64,000 bases of DNA from Posidonia oceanica. Its lineage: Eukaryota > Streptophyta > Magnoliopsida > Alismatales > Posidoniaceae. The DNA lies in assembly GCA_037176725.1 (NCBI GenBank), contig JAZBRS010000057.1, forward strand, positions 86,759,501 through 86,823,500. The letters run 5' to 3'. Shown piece by piece: positions 21,765 through 32,499 of this stretch. A program made the translations under genes and the position numbers. The notes under the pieces are model-generated. The model was not told where the DNA came from, made no database searches, and saw nothing but the letters and a program-made list of their open reading frames with translations. Every line of letters starts with the position of its first letter. Position 1 is the stretch's first letter.

Positions 21765-21995
21765 AGAGTCCTATACAGGGGATTCTAGCTTGGATTCTGA
21801 GCTTGTTTTCTGGTTTGTGGGACACCAGTGGGCTTGGGCTTGTGGTGTCATAGTGTTTGGGTGGATTGGAGTGTGTTTGGGGTGTTTTGGTTGGGTTTTG
21901 GTGGGTCTAGTTAGGTTTGGTGAGTAGTGGGGTCCGCCTTGACCGAGCGCGCCCTTTTGGAGTAAACAACTGACTACCAGAATGGGGTGTCTACA

Positions 21996-22009
21996 GATGT
22001 CCCTCCCTG
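21996..22009 (-). other. polypurine tract of the minus-strand element
   Basis: The minus strand reads CAGGGAGGGACATC directly before the LTR start at 21,995. Confidence 0.85.
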
Positions 22010-24055
22010 AGTGAGGTCGAGGGAACCAAGGCCGCTGCTCAGGGTTAATAAGACACCCCGCCTATAGTCGGTGGGAGAAATGTTAATGTCGGCGTGAATC
22101 ACTTATCCAGCGGATACACCGAAAGTCGTGGCTCGTTGCCGTGATGCAAATGCAGATGTGAGTGCAGATGCTGCTAATGATGCAATGCTGATGAGAATCA
22201 TGCAATGCGGATGCTGATGCTAGTGCGATGCTTACGCTAATGCTCATTACGCTGAACTCCGCTGGGGGAACGCAGGTGATGCATGCGTGTGTGATGTTGA
22301 TGCGGATGATGCAATGCTGTGCGCTGAGCGATGTTCGGCTCAAATGCGGGGGTGCCATTCGCTGAGCAGTGTATGGCTCAAATGAAGGCAATGTAGATAC
22401 TGTGCGCTAAGCAGTGCATGGCTCGAACGCGGGGGTGCCATTCGTCGAACGGTGTATGGCTCAAACGAAGACAATGCAGATGTTGTGCGCTGAGCGGTGT
22501 TCGGCTCAAATGCGGGGGGGCCATTCACTGAGCGGTGTCCGACTCAAACGAAGGCGATGCAGATGTTGTGTATGTGATGCTGGTGTAGGTATGCGTGATG
22601 ATGGGTTGTGCATGCGATGCTGAGCATGCAATGCCAAGAAAACGATCCTGGCCGCGCACTACCGCGGGTGTCATCCTGAGTAGGCAAACTTCAGTAGGTT
22701 TGCGTAGCTGAGGAATCCTCCTTAAGCAATACGCAGGCCAGGGGTTCAACTTCTAGGCATGTTATGCCGAGTGATGTGAAAATGCGGGAAATAGTGATGA
22801 CTGCACAATGAGGGTGCGATGCTAATGCGATGTAAATGTGATGCAATGCTATGTAATGACATGCAATGTAATGCAGTTCCGAGCATGCGACGCTGAGAAA
22901 GCGATCCTGACCGTACACTACTGCGGGTGTCATGCTGAGTAGGCAAACTTCAGTGGGTTTGCGTAGCTGAGGACTCCACCTTAAGCAATACGCGGGCCAG
23001 GGGTTCAACTTCTAAACACGCAATGCTGGGTGATGCTAAAATGCGATGCTAGTGTGGACTCTACTAGGGACACATGGAAAGTGCACGATGGCATGCAATT
23101 AGATGCAATGACATGTGACAAAATGCTATGCAATGATGAAACGCTACGTGACAAAATGCAATTATAAAGGACATGATAAGTTGACAGACTCATCACCAGA
23201 TAGTTAGGGCTATCAGCCCGAGGAGTTAATGGAGTCATCACCGGATAGTTAGGGCTATCAGCCCGAGGAGTTAACAGACTCATCATCGGATAGTTAGGAC
23301 TATCAGCCCGATGCGGATGGAATGAGACGGGAATACCGAACCCGAAGGTGCGGTAGAGGTCTGTAGACGATCCCATGACAGTTAGAGGTGTCAGCTTGAT
23401 GAGGATGGGACGATTCCAAGGGGCAGCAAAGATGCCCCTGGTATCGAAGGCGATGATAGGCCAGCGAGTCTGTCGGTCAAGAGGAGTGGTGACAGGTCGG
23501 ATGACTTGCAACCACGAATGCAAGATGCGATGGGAATACCACACCCAAAGGCGTGGCAGAGGTCCATGAACACTCCCGTGACAGTTAGGGGTGTCAGCCT
23601 GAATGCAGGCGGGAATGTGACACCACAGGGCAGTAGAAAAGATGCCCCTGGTATCAGGAGGAAGATACCCAGGGACAGCCAAAGCACCCTTGGCATCGAG
23701 ATACAGAGTGGAGACAAAACTAACGTGCTTGCCAACCGAGTAGTTAGGGATACCAGCCCGATGCAGACATTTTGACATACATAAACCGGGCAATTAGGAC
23801 TGCCAGCCCAATGCAGAGGAGTGAATGAGATGCAAGGAAAGTGCAAGGAATGCAAGGATGAAAGCGAGGAATGCAAGGAAAGGAATGTAAAGATGAAAGC
23901 GAGGAATGCAAGGATGAAAGCGAGGAATGCAAGGAAAGTGCGAGGAATGCAAGAAGGAAAGTGGGGACCCATCGTGGTGGGTGTGCAATGGTCTCAAAGC
24001 GTGCATGCGACATGATAGCAAGTCGAGATCATGCAGGTCATCACAGACCACCCAG
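22010..24055 (-). mobile_element. repeat-rich 3' internal region of the minus-strand element
   Basis: No gene. Contents: units of about 60 bases with GCTGAGCGGTGTTCGGCTCAA at 22,320-22,560; a roughly 258-base direct duplication (22,640-22,760 against 22,898-23,020, sharing GCAAACTTCAGTRGGTTTGCG); three copies of ATAGTTAGGGCTATCAGCCC at 23,195-23,310; and the 20/21-bp tract at 23,825-23,960. It is homologous to the reversed P1 region 14,286-15,140. Confidence 0.8.
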
Positions 24056-25400
24056 CGCGGTGGGCGAAAAAACACGAAAAGTGCAGAGCCTCTGAGCGAG
24101 GGCTTTGAAAAAGTACTCGTCTTTGACTTCGATTTTCGAAAACAGGGAGAACGGGAAAGATTGATTATTGCATTTATTATGTTTTTGTGGCTTCGGATTC
24201 AAAGCAGCTGTTTGGCGAGAGGATGCGCTTGCATGTCCTGATTCAGGAGACTCGATCCTCGAGCAATGCCATGTCATGTTGTGTTTGGTGGCTCTCATTC
24301 TCACTCTTGGTTTGGGATGAGGCCTCAGATTTGCAGAGTATAGCCTTTAGCTACGTGCGGGTTGCAGAGACGATGGGTGTAGCTTCGTAGCCTCCGTCTT
24401 AATTCCTCAGGGACCGACTACCGCTTTTGATGCTCTCGGATTGATATTTCTTTTCCCCTCTCAAGTGACTGGATTTGCATTTAACCTGCCAGGGAGGTAG
24501 AGTAGTTGCTTGCACGAGGGATCTGAGCGTGCTGCTGTGCTCGGAGGATGGGGCCAGGTCCTCCTGATGGTGCTTGGAGTTGAAGGTTGAGGCGGCTTCG
24601 ATGCTTGTCCAAGTCACTCCTCTCATGGGCGCCTTCTTTCTTCAACTTCTTTCTTCATATTTCTTTAATGCCCAGAATGCATATCATGTCATTTTTTCTT
24701 TTTGCTCACATGATCTCAGTTCTTTTGGATATGCATTTGCTTCGCCCTCTTGGGGTAGCGGTCCCTGGTGAGGGGTTAAGAGTTCAGTTGTTCGGCGTAC
24801 ACCTTCAGCCTTTGCTGTATATACAAGCAGCCTCTGGCTATGCTCTGCTTGGCTTCAGTCCTCTCCATGTCTGGTGGACACTCTTGATTGGATAGATCTC
24901 ACTTTTTGAGTTTCGCGCTCAACGAGATTCTCTGATCTGCTCTGGGTCTCACATTGTGGCCACATGCAGTGAGTTGGCACTACTCAAGTGAGTTCAACTT
25001 GAAACGACTGATGCTTGACATCCTCTCGGCACTGCTCGCTGTCTGAAGCTGGATTTTGAGGTTATGCAAATTTTTATGTGTTTTTGTTTTTGGATTTTAC
25101 ACATGCTTTTGGATTTTGGTGGGTTTTGTATTTTTTTATGGTTTTTTTCTTGTTCGGGAAAGCATAAAAAGGGAAAACCAGCAGAAAGGGAAAACATGCT
25201 TTTGTTGTTTTGTATATTTTGATTTTTTTTTTGGTTTTTTTTGTTGTATTTTCCAAGATGCAGGAAGTAAAATGCGCATGCAAGAAATGAGAATGCATGT
25301 TTTTGGGTTTTGCATGATTTTATATTTTTTATGGTTTTTTTATTATGCGAGAAACACGAAAACAAAAACGAAAAGACAATGCAGGAAAGGAGAAGGAGAA
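24056..25400. other. internal region without a recognised gene
   Basis: Short open frames on both strands carry no domain I recognise. From 25,060 to 25,400 it is T-rich on the plus strand and ends in a possible splice acceptor (ACTTACTTGTCAG, about 25,420) that would feed the plus-strand ORF ending at 25,873. Confidence 0.5.
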
Positions 25401-25419
25401 GGCAAGAAGGACTTACTTG

Positions 25420-25873
25420 TCAGCAACCTCAGGATGGAGGTGCTGGATTTGCTCCTACGCTATCGGCGCTGTTGGCATTGCTGGAGTCTGTTGGCAATGC
25501 TGTAAAGACCACTGATGGCAGTGCAGGGAGCACTGGGGCTACTGGGGCTGAAGGAGTCGCAAGTCCGGGTTGTGCTGCGGTCAGGTCTGCTAATGATGTT
25601 GCTGTTGCATCCTCGAGCGTCCCTCGGGCGAGCCGAGAAGGGAAAGAAAAGGGGATTGTGCTGATGGAATCAGAAGAATCCACCGAGCTGGAGTTGGACT
25701 CAGAGGGAATAGAGGTGAGAGAGAAGACCCTTGAGATTCCAACATCTTCGAAACCTGCAGGCTCGGATGAGGAAGGGTCGGCTACACTAGGGTGTGTTAG
25801 TGCGGGTGCAGGTGCTAGTGCAAGTGTCGGTGAAGGTGTTGCCTCCTACGTGACGACGCTGATGACCTTTTAG
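25420..25873 (+). CDS. antisense acidic, Ala/Gly/Ser-rich ORF (possible terminal exon), unknown function
   Basis: The open frame continues from a candidate acceptor near 25,420 to the stop at 25,871-25,873, about 150 residues. It is rich in Ala, Gly, Ser and Val, with an acidic middle (MESEESTELELDSEGIEVRE) and no recognised domain. It runs opposite to the LTRs and the gag of this element and directly abuts the end of gag. The PMD gene of P1 also ends in an acidic, Ser-rich terminal exon in the same antisense position, so this may be the last exon of a lost antisense gene; that is inference. A non-coding origin is possible. Confidence 0.4.
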
Positions 25874-27901
25874 TCGATCAGGCCCTGAACGGCATTCCGT
25901 AAGGTGGCGCAGTTGTCCGTCGAGTGCCTCGTAGCTTGATGGAACCGCAGAACTGATTCATATCGTGCCACCGTGGAGGTGGATTCGGCAACGGACGAAT
26001 AGCCGGGAGCCTCAGAAGCGACTCGACTTGGGAAAAGATGACACTCAACGGCTCGACCAGAGGAGTGTAATCGCATTCGACGTGATGAGGTCGCCTTTGC
26101 CCCGGTTGGAGTCCCTGCCGAGCTGGTGCGATGTGATGCACTGGCTCAACGATGGCAGTGTGTGCAGAGCTAGGTGCATAATCTAGCTGAGAAGAGTCTA
26201 GCTGACTCGATGCATTAGCAGGCTCAGAAGGGGAATCGACGTACGCAACGACGTGCTATTCGGAGTAGCCGGAAGCGGGGTCATTGTTGTTGTTGCTGTC
26301 GTGGCAGTTGTTGTTGCTGGAAATGTTAGCCTGCCTAGCCAATGCAGAAAGTGCAGGGAAGTTCCCACTTTGCAGTGAACTCTCCAAGCGGGTGCTAGCT
26401 TTAATCAGCGATGCAAAACTAGTGACTAGCTAGATGCAAAGCAGATCCCCAGTCGCTGGTTGCGCTCCTTTGATGATTATCTCGATAGACTCCTCGTCGG
26501 AGGGTCTATCTCTAACCTGGGCGGCTAGTGAACGTCAACGACCGACATACTCCCCGAATGGCTCGTGGGGCCCCTGCCAGATGGTGACAAGATCCTCTCA
26601 CTTGGGGATCAAGTCGAGGTTGAAGGAGTACTGCTCGAGGAAAGCTTGGGAAAGATTCTTCCAAGTCTGGACCGCGGCCATGTCAAGGGAAGTGAACCAC
26701 TTGAGCGCGGGGCTAGTCAGACTCTTCTGGAATAGGTGGATCACGAGCCTGTAGTTGAGCAAGGTCTCTGCAGTATGCCCTCAAATGCGAGATGGGGCAG
26801 CCTCTACCGTTGTACTTTTCGAATTTCAAGATGGGAAGTTCGAAGGGAGTGTGGCCTTTGGGAAGTAGCAGAAGTCCCAGAACTGGTAGGACTGGCGGTC
26901 CGTGCCTTGCACTTGACGAAGTGCTCTTTCTAGATCGCCTATCCTGGTGAGGAGGGCATCTGAAGTTGCTGCTGGCATTGATGGTACAGCAGAGGTAGGG
27001 ACAATGTATGCTGTATGGGTCGCGCGATAGCGCTCCTCCGGATCCACCATCTCGCCACCTGGTGTCGAAGCGTGAGGGCCAGCATACCTGTGCAAGGGTG
27101 AATGGTGTTGTGACATGCATGCTAGGATCTGAACCTAATGCATGGATGGTGGATAAGATAAATGCTGTGTTGTGTAAGGTGTAGTGCGCGGGAGCAGCAG
27201 CTGTTGCACCGGCATGGTCCCAGGCAACGAGCTTAGTGGGTGCTGTGCTCCTGCCAATCCAAGAGAATGGGCACCAAGTGACAGAGTAGCATGCAGTGGA
27301 AAGTGCTGTGCAGATGCAGAGGCAGATAAGGTGCCTGCATCACCGTAGCTGTGAAAAGCTGGGACGATGGTGAGGGTGAAAGCGCAGTGTGGTGAGCCTA
27401 CAGAGCTATGGTGGGCTGCACTGGAACCTCATGGATCGGAAGGAAAGAGTGGACCGTAGCTAGGTCATGAGCAAAAGCCATGCCATGCAGCCTCTGGGCC
27501 AAAGCCATCAGATACTGCGCTTGCGAGGCAGGCGACTGTTCGACCGACGGGCCGGGATGTAAAGGGTCGGCCGTAAAAGGAGGCACGAGAGTGGAAGAGC
27601 CAACAGGAAGGGACCCTATGGAAGAGACAGCCGTAGACAATTGGATTCTCAAGATGGGAAGGCCTTGGGAAGGAATGAAAGGCTATGTTCCTGGAGCTTG
27701 AGTGGTGGTCACCGTGGTTGACTCGGTGACAAGTTCCAGACCAACTTGGGTTTGCCCTTGTTCCAGATAAAGGGGTTGCGACGTCTCCTGCACCAGAAGG
27801 GGCGAAGAGACGACGGATGTCAAAGAGGAGGAAGGAGGGGCCGAAAGCGGGATCCCCTCTGATGCAGAAGAAGAAAATGGCTCGTTGGTCCGTTGAGCCA
27901 T
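25870..27901 (-). pseudogene. gag of a Tat/Ogre-like element, frame-disrupted
   Basis: A start at 27,901 opens MAQRTNEPFSSSASEG. Further along, GDLERALRQVQGTDRQSYQF and LKFEKYNGRGCPISHLRAYC (about 26,830) match the conserved capsid block of Tat/Ogre gags, as does the later FHQATRHSTDNCATLRNAVQ near 25,900, the Cys/His region close to the gag end. At least one frameshift (near 26,830) and several stops break it. There is no protease, reverse transcriptase or integrase downstream: after gag comes the antisense ORF, then repeats. The element is therefore non-autonomous. Confidence 0.75.
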
Positions 27902-28966
27902 GGCTGATCATGAGCGGGTGCGAATGGGTCTGCGACTAGAAGCAAAAGCGCGAGACCTAAGACGAGCTATTGTCGGAGGCAACAGATAGCTCGAGGACAA
28001 GAAGGAGGGATGCTCAGGTTCCTGCCTAAGGAAACCCGCACCTACCTGAACAGACAACAACAACAAAGGCACCAGAACATGGACGCGATGCAGGTTATTA
28101 GGGTGGCATGAATGGCACACATGCAGATGAATGTCCTAGTATGCGCTCTCTCACCATGCATGTCCTGAGTAGGCTGACTACTCGAACTCGCTCATAGGTA
28201 TGGGTTTAGACTCAGGTCAAAAAGTAGGTCCCCGTCTAAATCCTAGCCAGAGCTCAGGCAGTAATGGGTAGTGTGTTAGGAGCCTTGACCCTGCCAAAGC
28301 ATGGATTGTACCCTCTACTAACACCGACGCGATCCTGGAAAAGGGGGGACAGACCGACCAACTTGCCCTACGCCAAAGCAATGGAACGAGAGATCAGGAC
28401 TGTCCTTCTCAGACTAAGTGGGTGGACTCAGGGATGAGAAGATGCATGCTTTCTAAGATGTTCATTCATGCAGATATGCTGTTAAGTGTTTTACTTGTAT
28501 TTTATTTAGCCAAAAAGGGGAAAATTGCAAGTTTGGCTCTAATTGTGCTTAAATGTTGTTGTTTGGCTTTATTGTAGTTTTTAAATTAAGCCAAAGGGGA
28601 AGCAAGTATGTCACTAATGTCCTAGGCATGGCATATGCAAAAGGGGAAAGAGATAGGGAGTCATGGCATGCAAACAACACACAGTAAGACAAAAGGCATG
28701 TGCAAGTGTTGTGAACATGATGGTGAAAGGAAACATTCATCACATCAAAAGGCATGTTGCAGAATATGTGCAAATATGGTGGCATTGCATATGTGTGCAA
28801 ATAGGCATTCACCACTCAATCGGCAAGTAAGCATAGCATAAGCAAGCAATAAAGCACGGATTTAAGCATGATAAGGCAAGCTAAGACAAGGCAACATAGA
28901 CACGGCAAGCATATGCGACAAACCAAGCAAGCGAGAAAAGTGGAATCGAAAGCCGGAGTCTAGGCA
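27902..28966 (-). mobile_element. leader between primer site and gag of the minus-strand element
   Basis: No gene is seen. The stretch 28,500-28,700 is AT-rich with repeated GGCTT/AAGCC words. Its length, about 1.06 kb, is usual for long-leader Tat/Ogre elements. Confidence 0.6.
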
Positions 28967-28984
28967 TCCCCAGCGGAGTCGCCA
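28967..28984 (-). other. primer binding site, tRNA-Arg
   Basis: The minus strand reads TGGCGACTCCGCTGGGGA. This is the complement of the 3' end I know for plant tRNA-Arg (ACG), CCCAGCGGAGTCG plus CCA. It lies eight bases inside LTR B and marks the start of reverse transcription. Confidence 0.9.
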
Positions 28985-29610
28985 CTTTCAAGTGACTGTC
29001 CCGGCGAACGCGGCATGCGCTGCCAAAGCTCGCGCGCAGTGACCCGATAAGAGGTCACGGCTAATGGTGAATCCGAGGAAGGATGCTCGACTCAAAAACA
29101 CCGGAAAAATGCGAAGAAAATAAAAGATAAAGCAAAAACGGAGTCGCCACCAAGTCTATTGTCGGAAGACGAGGAAAACCAAGGAAAAACAATGATATGC
29201 ATGCAATGTGATGCTAAATATATGACTCATGCCACTGGATGCAGACACAGCGGGCCAAGAGAAAGGGTAAGGACACTTGTTACATATGAGAAAGGTGTTA
29301 GGCACCCCCATACGCCCGAGAAGCGGTCTTTCTAGGCTAATCTCGCTCGCATGTGTGGATGTAGGCAGTGCTTGCCAATAATATATGCCATGAGGTAAAA
29401 TATGCTATGCCATGCTTAAAGTAGACTAAATGCCATGCTATGCCAATGATACATGCCATTAGATATGAACTAGGTAATGAATATTGAATGATGCTTTGAT
29501 GAATGACAAAAACATGCTCTGGAAAACATTAGAAGCAAGGGAAGCTAAAATGCAAGCAAAATAGAAGTCCAATGCAAGCTCTGTCCACCGGTAAGAGTCC
29601 TTGTTAAAAA

Positions 29611-29640
29611 CGCGAGGGGCTCACGCGAGACGTCGACGCG
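29611..29640 (-). promoter_or_regulatory. CGCG motif cluster, three units
   Basis: CGCG at 29,611, 29,624 and 29,637, identical to the cluster at 20,003. Confidence 0.9.
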
Positions 29641-29830
29641 AGAATAGTTCGTCCAGACAATGGAAAGTCAAAGCCAAATTGGGTGCCCATCTCGATTCAA
29701 TTCAATATGGAATTGATCGAATGATCAAGAGGGGACAACTAGGAAGAAGAACATGCATTAAAATATGAGAGGGGATCAAAGGGATGACCGGAAAGGGGCT
29801 TTATTCTCTGAGTGAAATCGCTGTCAAATA

Positions 29831-29860
29831 CGCGAGAGGTCTGTGCGAGACCTCGACGCG
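29831..29860 (-). promoter_or_regulatory. CGCG motif cluster, three units (one decayed)
   Basis: Cores at 29,831 (CGCG), 29,844 (TGCG) and 29,857 (CGCG), the counterpart of 20,223. Confidence 0.88.
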
Positions 29861-31225
29861 AGACAGGTTTGTTCAGACAGTGAACTTCATTGCAAAAATT
29901 GGGAGTCCCATTCGACTCGATTCGACACGGGATCAGTCGATAGACCTAGAGGGGACATCCAGGAAGCTAAATAAGCAATAAAAACGGGTCAAGGTCCGGT
30001 GAACCGCTCCACCCACCTCCGTCGCATCGTCGCCAGAGTTTTCGGAGGTCAGCCGGCCATGGAGGCGGCTGGCATCCGACATTCGTCCGTGGCGCATCGT
30101 GGAGTGAAGAGAAGGAAGAGGAAGAGGGTGCGAAGCCAAATGCGAAAGAAAGTTGAGTTGGGTTTCCATTCTCGACTACGTCGACGGACATCGGGCGAGC
30201 TCATGTCCGACAAGCCACGACGTGGGCTGCGGACATGGAGCATCTATCCCTGGGCGTCGGCGAGCTAGAGGAGGGATCCAGGCATCCAGGCGGAGGCAAT
30301 GCGGGGGCGAGGAGACCGCTGATAGCCCCACCCGCCTCGGTTGTGTTGCACCGGCCTCCCAAGGCTTCGCCGGTCACTGAGAAGACCGGAAGCACACGGA
30401 AGCTAGTGAGGCGCACCGAGAGGCCAGGAGGGAGAGGGAGGAAAGGAAAGCATAGCGAATGTTGGCTCGAGACAGTGAGACGAGGCAGGCCATGTGCGCG
30501 ACGGCGAACCGCCATGCGTAGACTGACAACCCACCACCGGAGAAGGAAAAAACTCGAAAATTGCGACGAAAACAAACAATTAAGGCAATTCACATAGAAT
30601 GGAGTAAAAACAGAGCAAGGCAAAGAAATTCTATGCTAAAGGAGGTGTGGATTATCTGTGAGGAAGGGGGGATTGTTTCCCGACGCTAGCTGTGCTTCTC
30701 CGATGAGGTCGCTCGAGCGACGGCTGTGTGGGAAGCAGTGGTCTGGGCAATGCTGGGAGGACGTCTCTCTCTCTCACCGGCTCGAGGGAAGCTCTGGTGG
30801 TTGTGAGGAGGTGGTGACACTCAAGGACGACTCTCAACAGCGAAGGTGTTCGCCGAAGTTGGGTTTCCTAGCTCTAAGAGGCAAGAGCGAGGGGGCTGAG
30901 GTGCGAGGGTGCTCGAGGTATCTCAGGGATGCTAAAGGGTAGCCAAGTGAGTGCCAAGAGGTCCCAGAGGAGGCAGCTCGTCGGAGGTGGAGGTATGTTT
31001 TAAAGGTGGTGGAAAACAGTATTGGCCGTTGGTGACTAACGGATTTTGAAGCTGGTGGCTGAGATTAAAGGGGTGGATTAGATGGAGATTAGGATTTGGA
31101 TGGGGGATAGGATGATCCAGGATCTCAAAGGCACACTCCCAGATCCATGCAAGCCAATGGGAGGCTAGGAATCGATGGTCCAAAAGTGAATGGACCACCT
31201 AGTCCTTCCCCTGTCCAGGACAAAA

Positions 31226-31255
31226 CGCGAGGACCTGATGCGAGGGTCTTATGCG
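31226..31255 (-). promoter_or_regulatory. CGCG motif cluster in U3, three units (two decayed)
   Basis: Cores at 31,226 (CGCG), 31,239 (TGCG) and 31,252 (TGCG). About 220 bases upstream of the TATA-like box of LTR B. Confidence 0.85.
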
Positions 31256-31493
31256 AGAGTCCTATACAAGAGATTCTAGCTTGGATTTTGAGCTTGTTTT
31301 TCTAGTTTGTGGGACACCAGTGGGCTTGGGCTTGTGGTGTTATAGTGTTTGGGTGGATTGGAGTGTGTTTGGGGTGTTTTGGTTGGGTTTTGGTGGGTCT
31401 GGTTAGGTTTGGTGAGTAATGGGATCCGCCTTGACCGAGCGCGCTCTTTCGAAGTAAACAGCCAACAACTGACTACCAGATTGGGGTGTCACA

Positions 31494-32056
31494 AATAGGG
31501 TGCAAGCAAGAGTAAATACAGGCATGATGTAAACAGTGGCATTGAGGAAAAACAACATACAAAACAGTACAGAAGTAGGGGTGAATGGCTAACAGGGCAT
31601 GATGAGGTAGCAGCATTACTAAGCTAAGCATTTAAACAGGATTTATGCAAACATAAATCGCAATCAGAATCAAGCTCAATAATCAAAAATCAAGGCACAG
31701 TATTGGGCATTCATCTAGGCATCCCAAATCAAGAAAAACAGAGCAACCTATGACGGCCGGAGTCTGCCATCCCGGCCACCTGATCCTCGACTGTGCCACG
31801 CCGAGCCACCGCCGACCGACGAGCACTGCACAGGCAAGCAGAGCAACATATAGGCATAAAAAAAAGAGTGTTGGCACACAAGCAAAATACCCCGAGCACC
31901 GTCGATGCCCACTACAAGCCGGGCCACCTAATCCCTGGTCGTGCCGCACCGAGCCTCGAGCCAGCCATGCCCGCACGGCCCAAGCCCACTGCTAGCTGAG
32001 CCACCCTCTGCCGTCGGCGTCACAAAAGAACAAAAAATAGGAGGGAGAAAGCTTAC
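31494..32056 (-). pseudogene. intron 1 remnant of a second antisense PMD-type gene (element P2)
   Basis: On the minus strand this follows the splice donor at 32,056 (ATG|GTAAGC). It is A-rich as in the P1 intron, with added GC-rich patches. It is cut at 31,493 by the insertion of LTR B. The rest of the gene reappears beyond the insertion as the fragment 18,635-18,255, with intervening exons missing. Confidence 0.5.
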
Positions 32057-32350
32057 CATTTTTGCAGTATGCCGGAGAGCCTCGTGCCGCTACTGCGCAC
32101 TGGAGCTCCGTCTCACACCGCCTCACACCGTCGAGTCGCACTCCGCGGAATCGTCGACGCCTCGTCACGCCGCCACCTTTTGCCGCTCTCTTGCATCACT
32201 CCCACTCACCGCTCGTTGGCCCGTCACGCCCGAGCCCTAGCCGCTGCCGTTGTCGTAAGAGGAGGAGGGGAACGGATGCGCGGAGGAGGAGATGCAAAAC
32301 AGAGAATGAGAGGGGGTGGGGGTGCATGCAAGCCTTCTTTTTTTAAAATC
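32057..32350 (-). promoter_or_regulatory. promoter and leader exon of the P2 antisense gene
   Basis: The minus strand has TTTTAAAAAAAG near 32,345-32,336, then a GC-rich leader ending CAAAAATG|GTAAGC at 32,057. The plan, spacing and exon end match the P1 gene (TATA-like about 11,720; CAAAATG|GTATGC at 11,471), although the leader sequences differ. Confidence 0.55.
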
Positions 32351-32499
32351 ATCAATGAAGATTTAAATCAATGCAATATAGTTTGATGCATTAAAGTTTA
32401 TAAATGGAAATGCAAGAGATGAAGAAGCAAGGGCAGTTGCAAATGGTTGATCCAAGGTGGCCCGCCAAATTTTAAGCTCCCAACAAAATTCATATCCAG

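Larger units (their letters stand above)
19384..21995 (-). mobile_element. LTR A: 3' LTR of the minus-strand Tat-like element
   Basis: On the minus strand it starts TGTAGACACCCC at 21,995, right after the polypurine tract, and ends GGTCACA at 19,384 (2,612 bp). A TATA-like CTTTAAAACATA lies at about 21,527-21,516 and a splice-donor-like ATAG|GTAATCC at 21,177/21,176. CGCG clusters lie at 21,748, 20,223 and 20,003. LTR B (28,993-31,493) is its partner. They share a 583-base tract (19,487-20,069) in which I find no difference, and LTR A has roughly 130 extra bases near 20,470-20,600. Confidence 0.92.
28993..31493 (-). mobile_element. LTR B: 5' LTR of the minus-strand Tat-like element
   Basis: It starts TGTGACACCCC at 31,493 and ends near 28,993 (about 2.5 kb). 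No polypurine tract precedes it, so it is the 5' LTR. It has a TATA-like CTTTAAAACATA near 31,005-30,995 and CGCG clusters at 31,226, 29,831 and 29,611. At the place where LTR A has the donor-like ATAG|GTAATCC, LTR B reads ACAG|ATAATCC, so the donor is lost. Confidence 0.92.

Noticed and set aside
25056..25300. Hydrophobic plus-strand ORF in T-rich DNA
   Set aside because: Phe/Leu-rich text arises from T runs; no conserved motif, and an opposite-strand frame is equally open.
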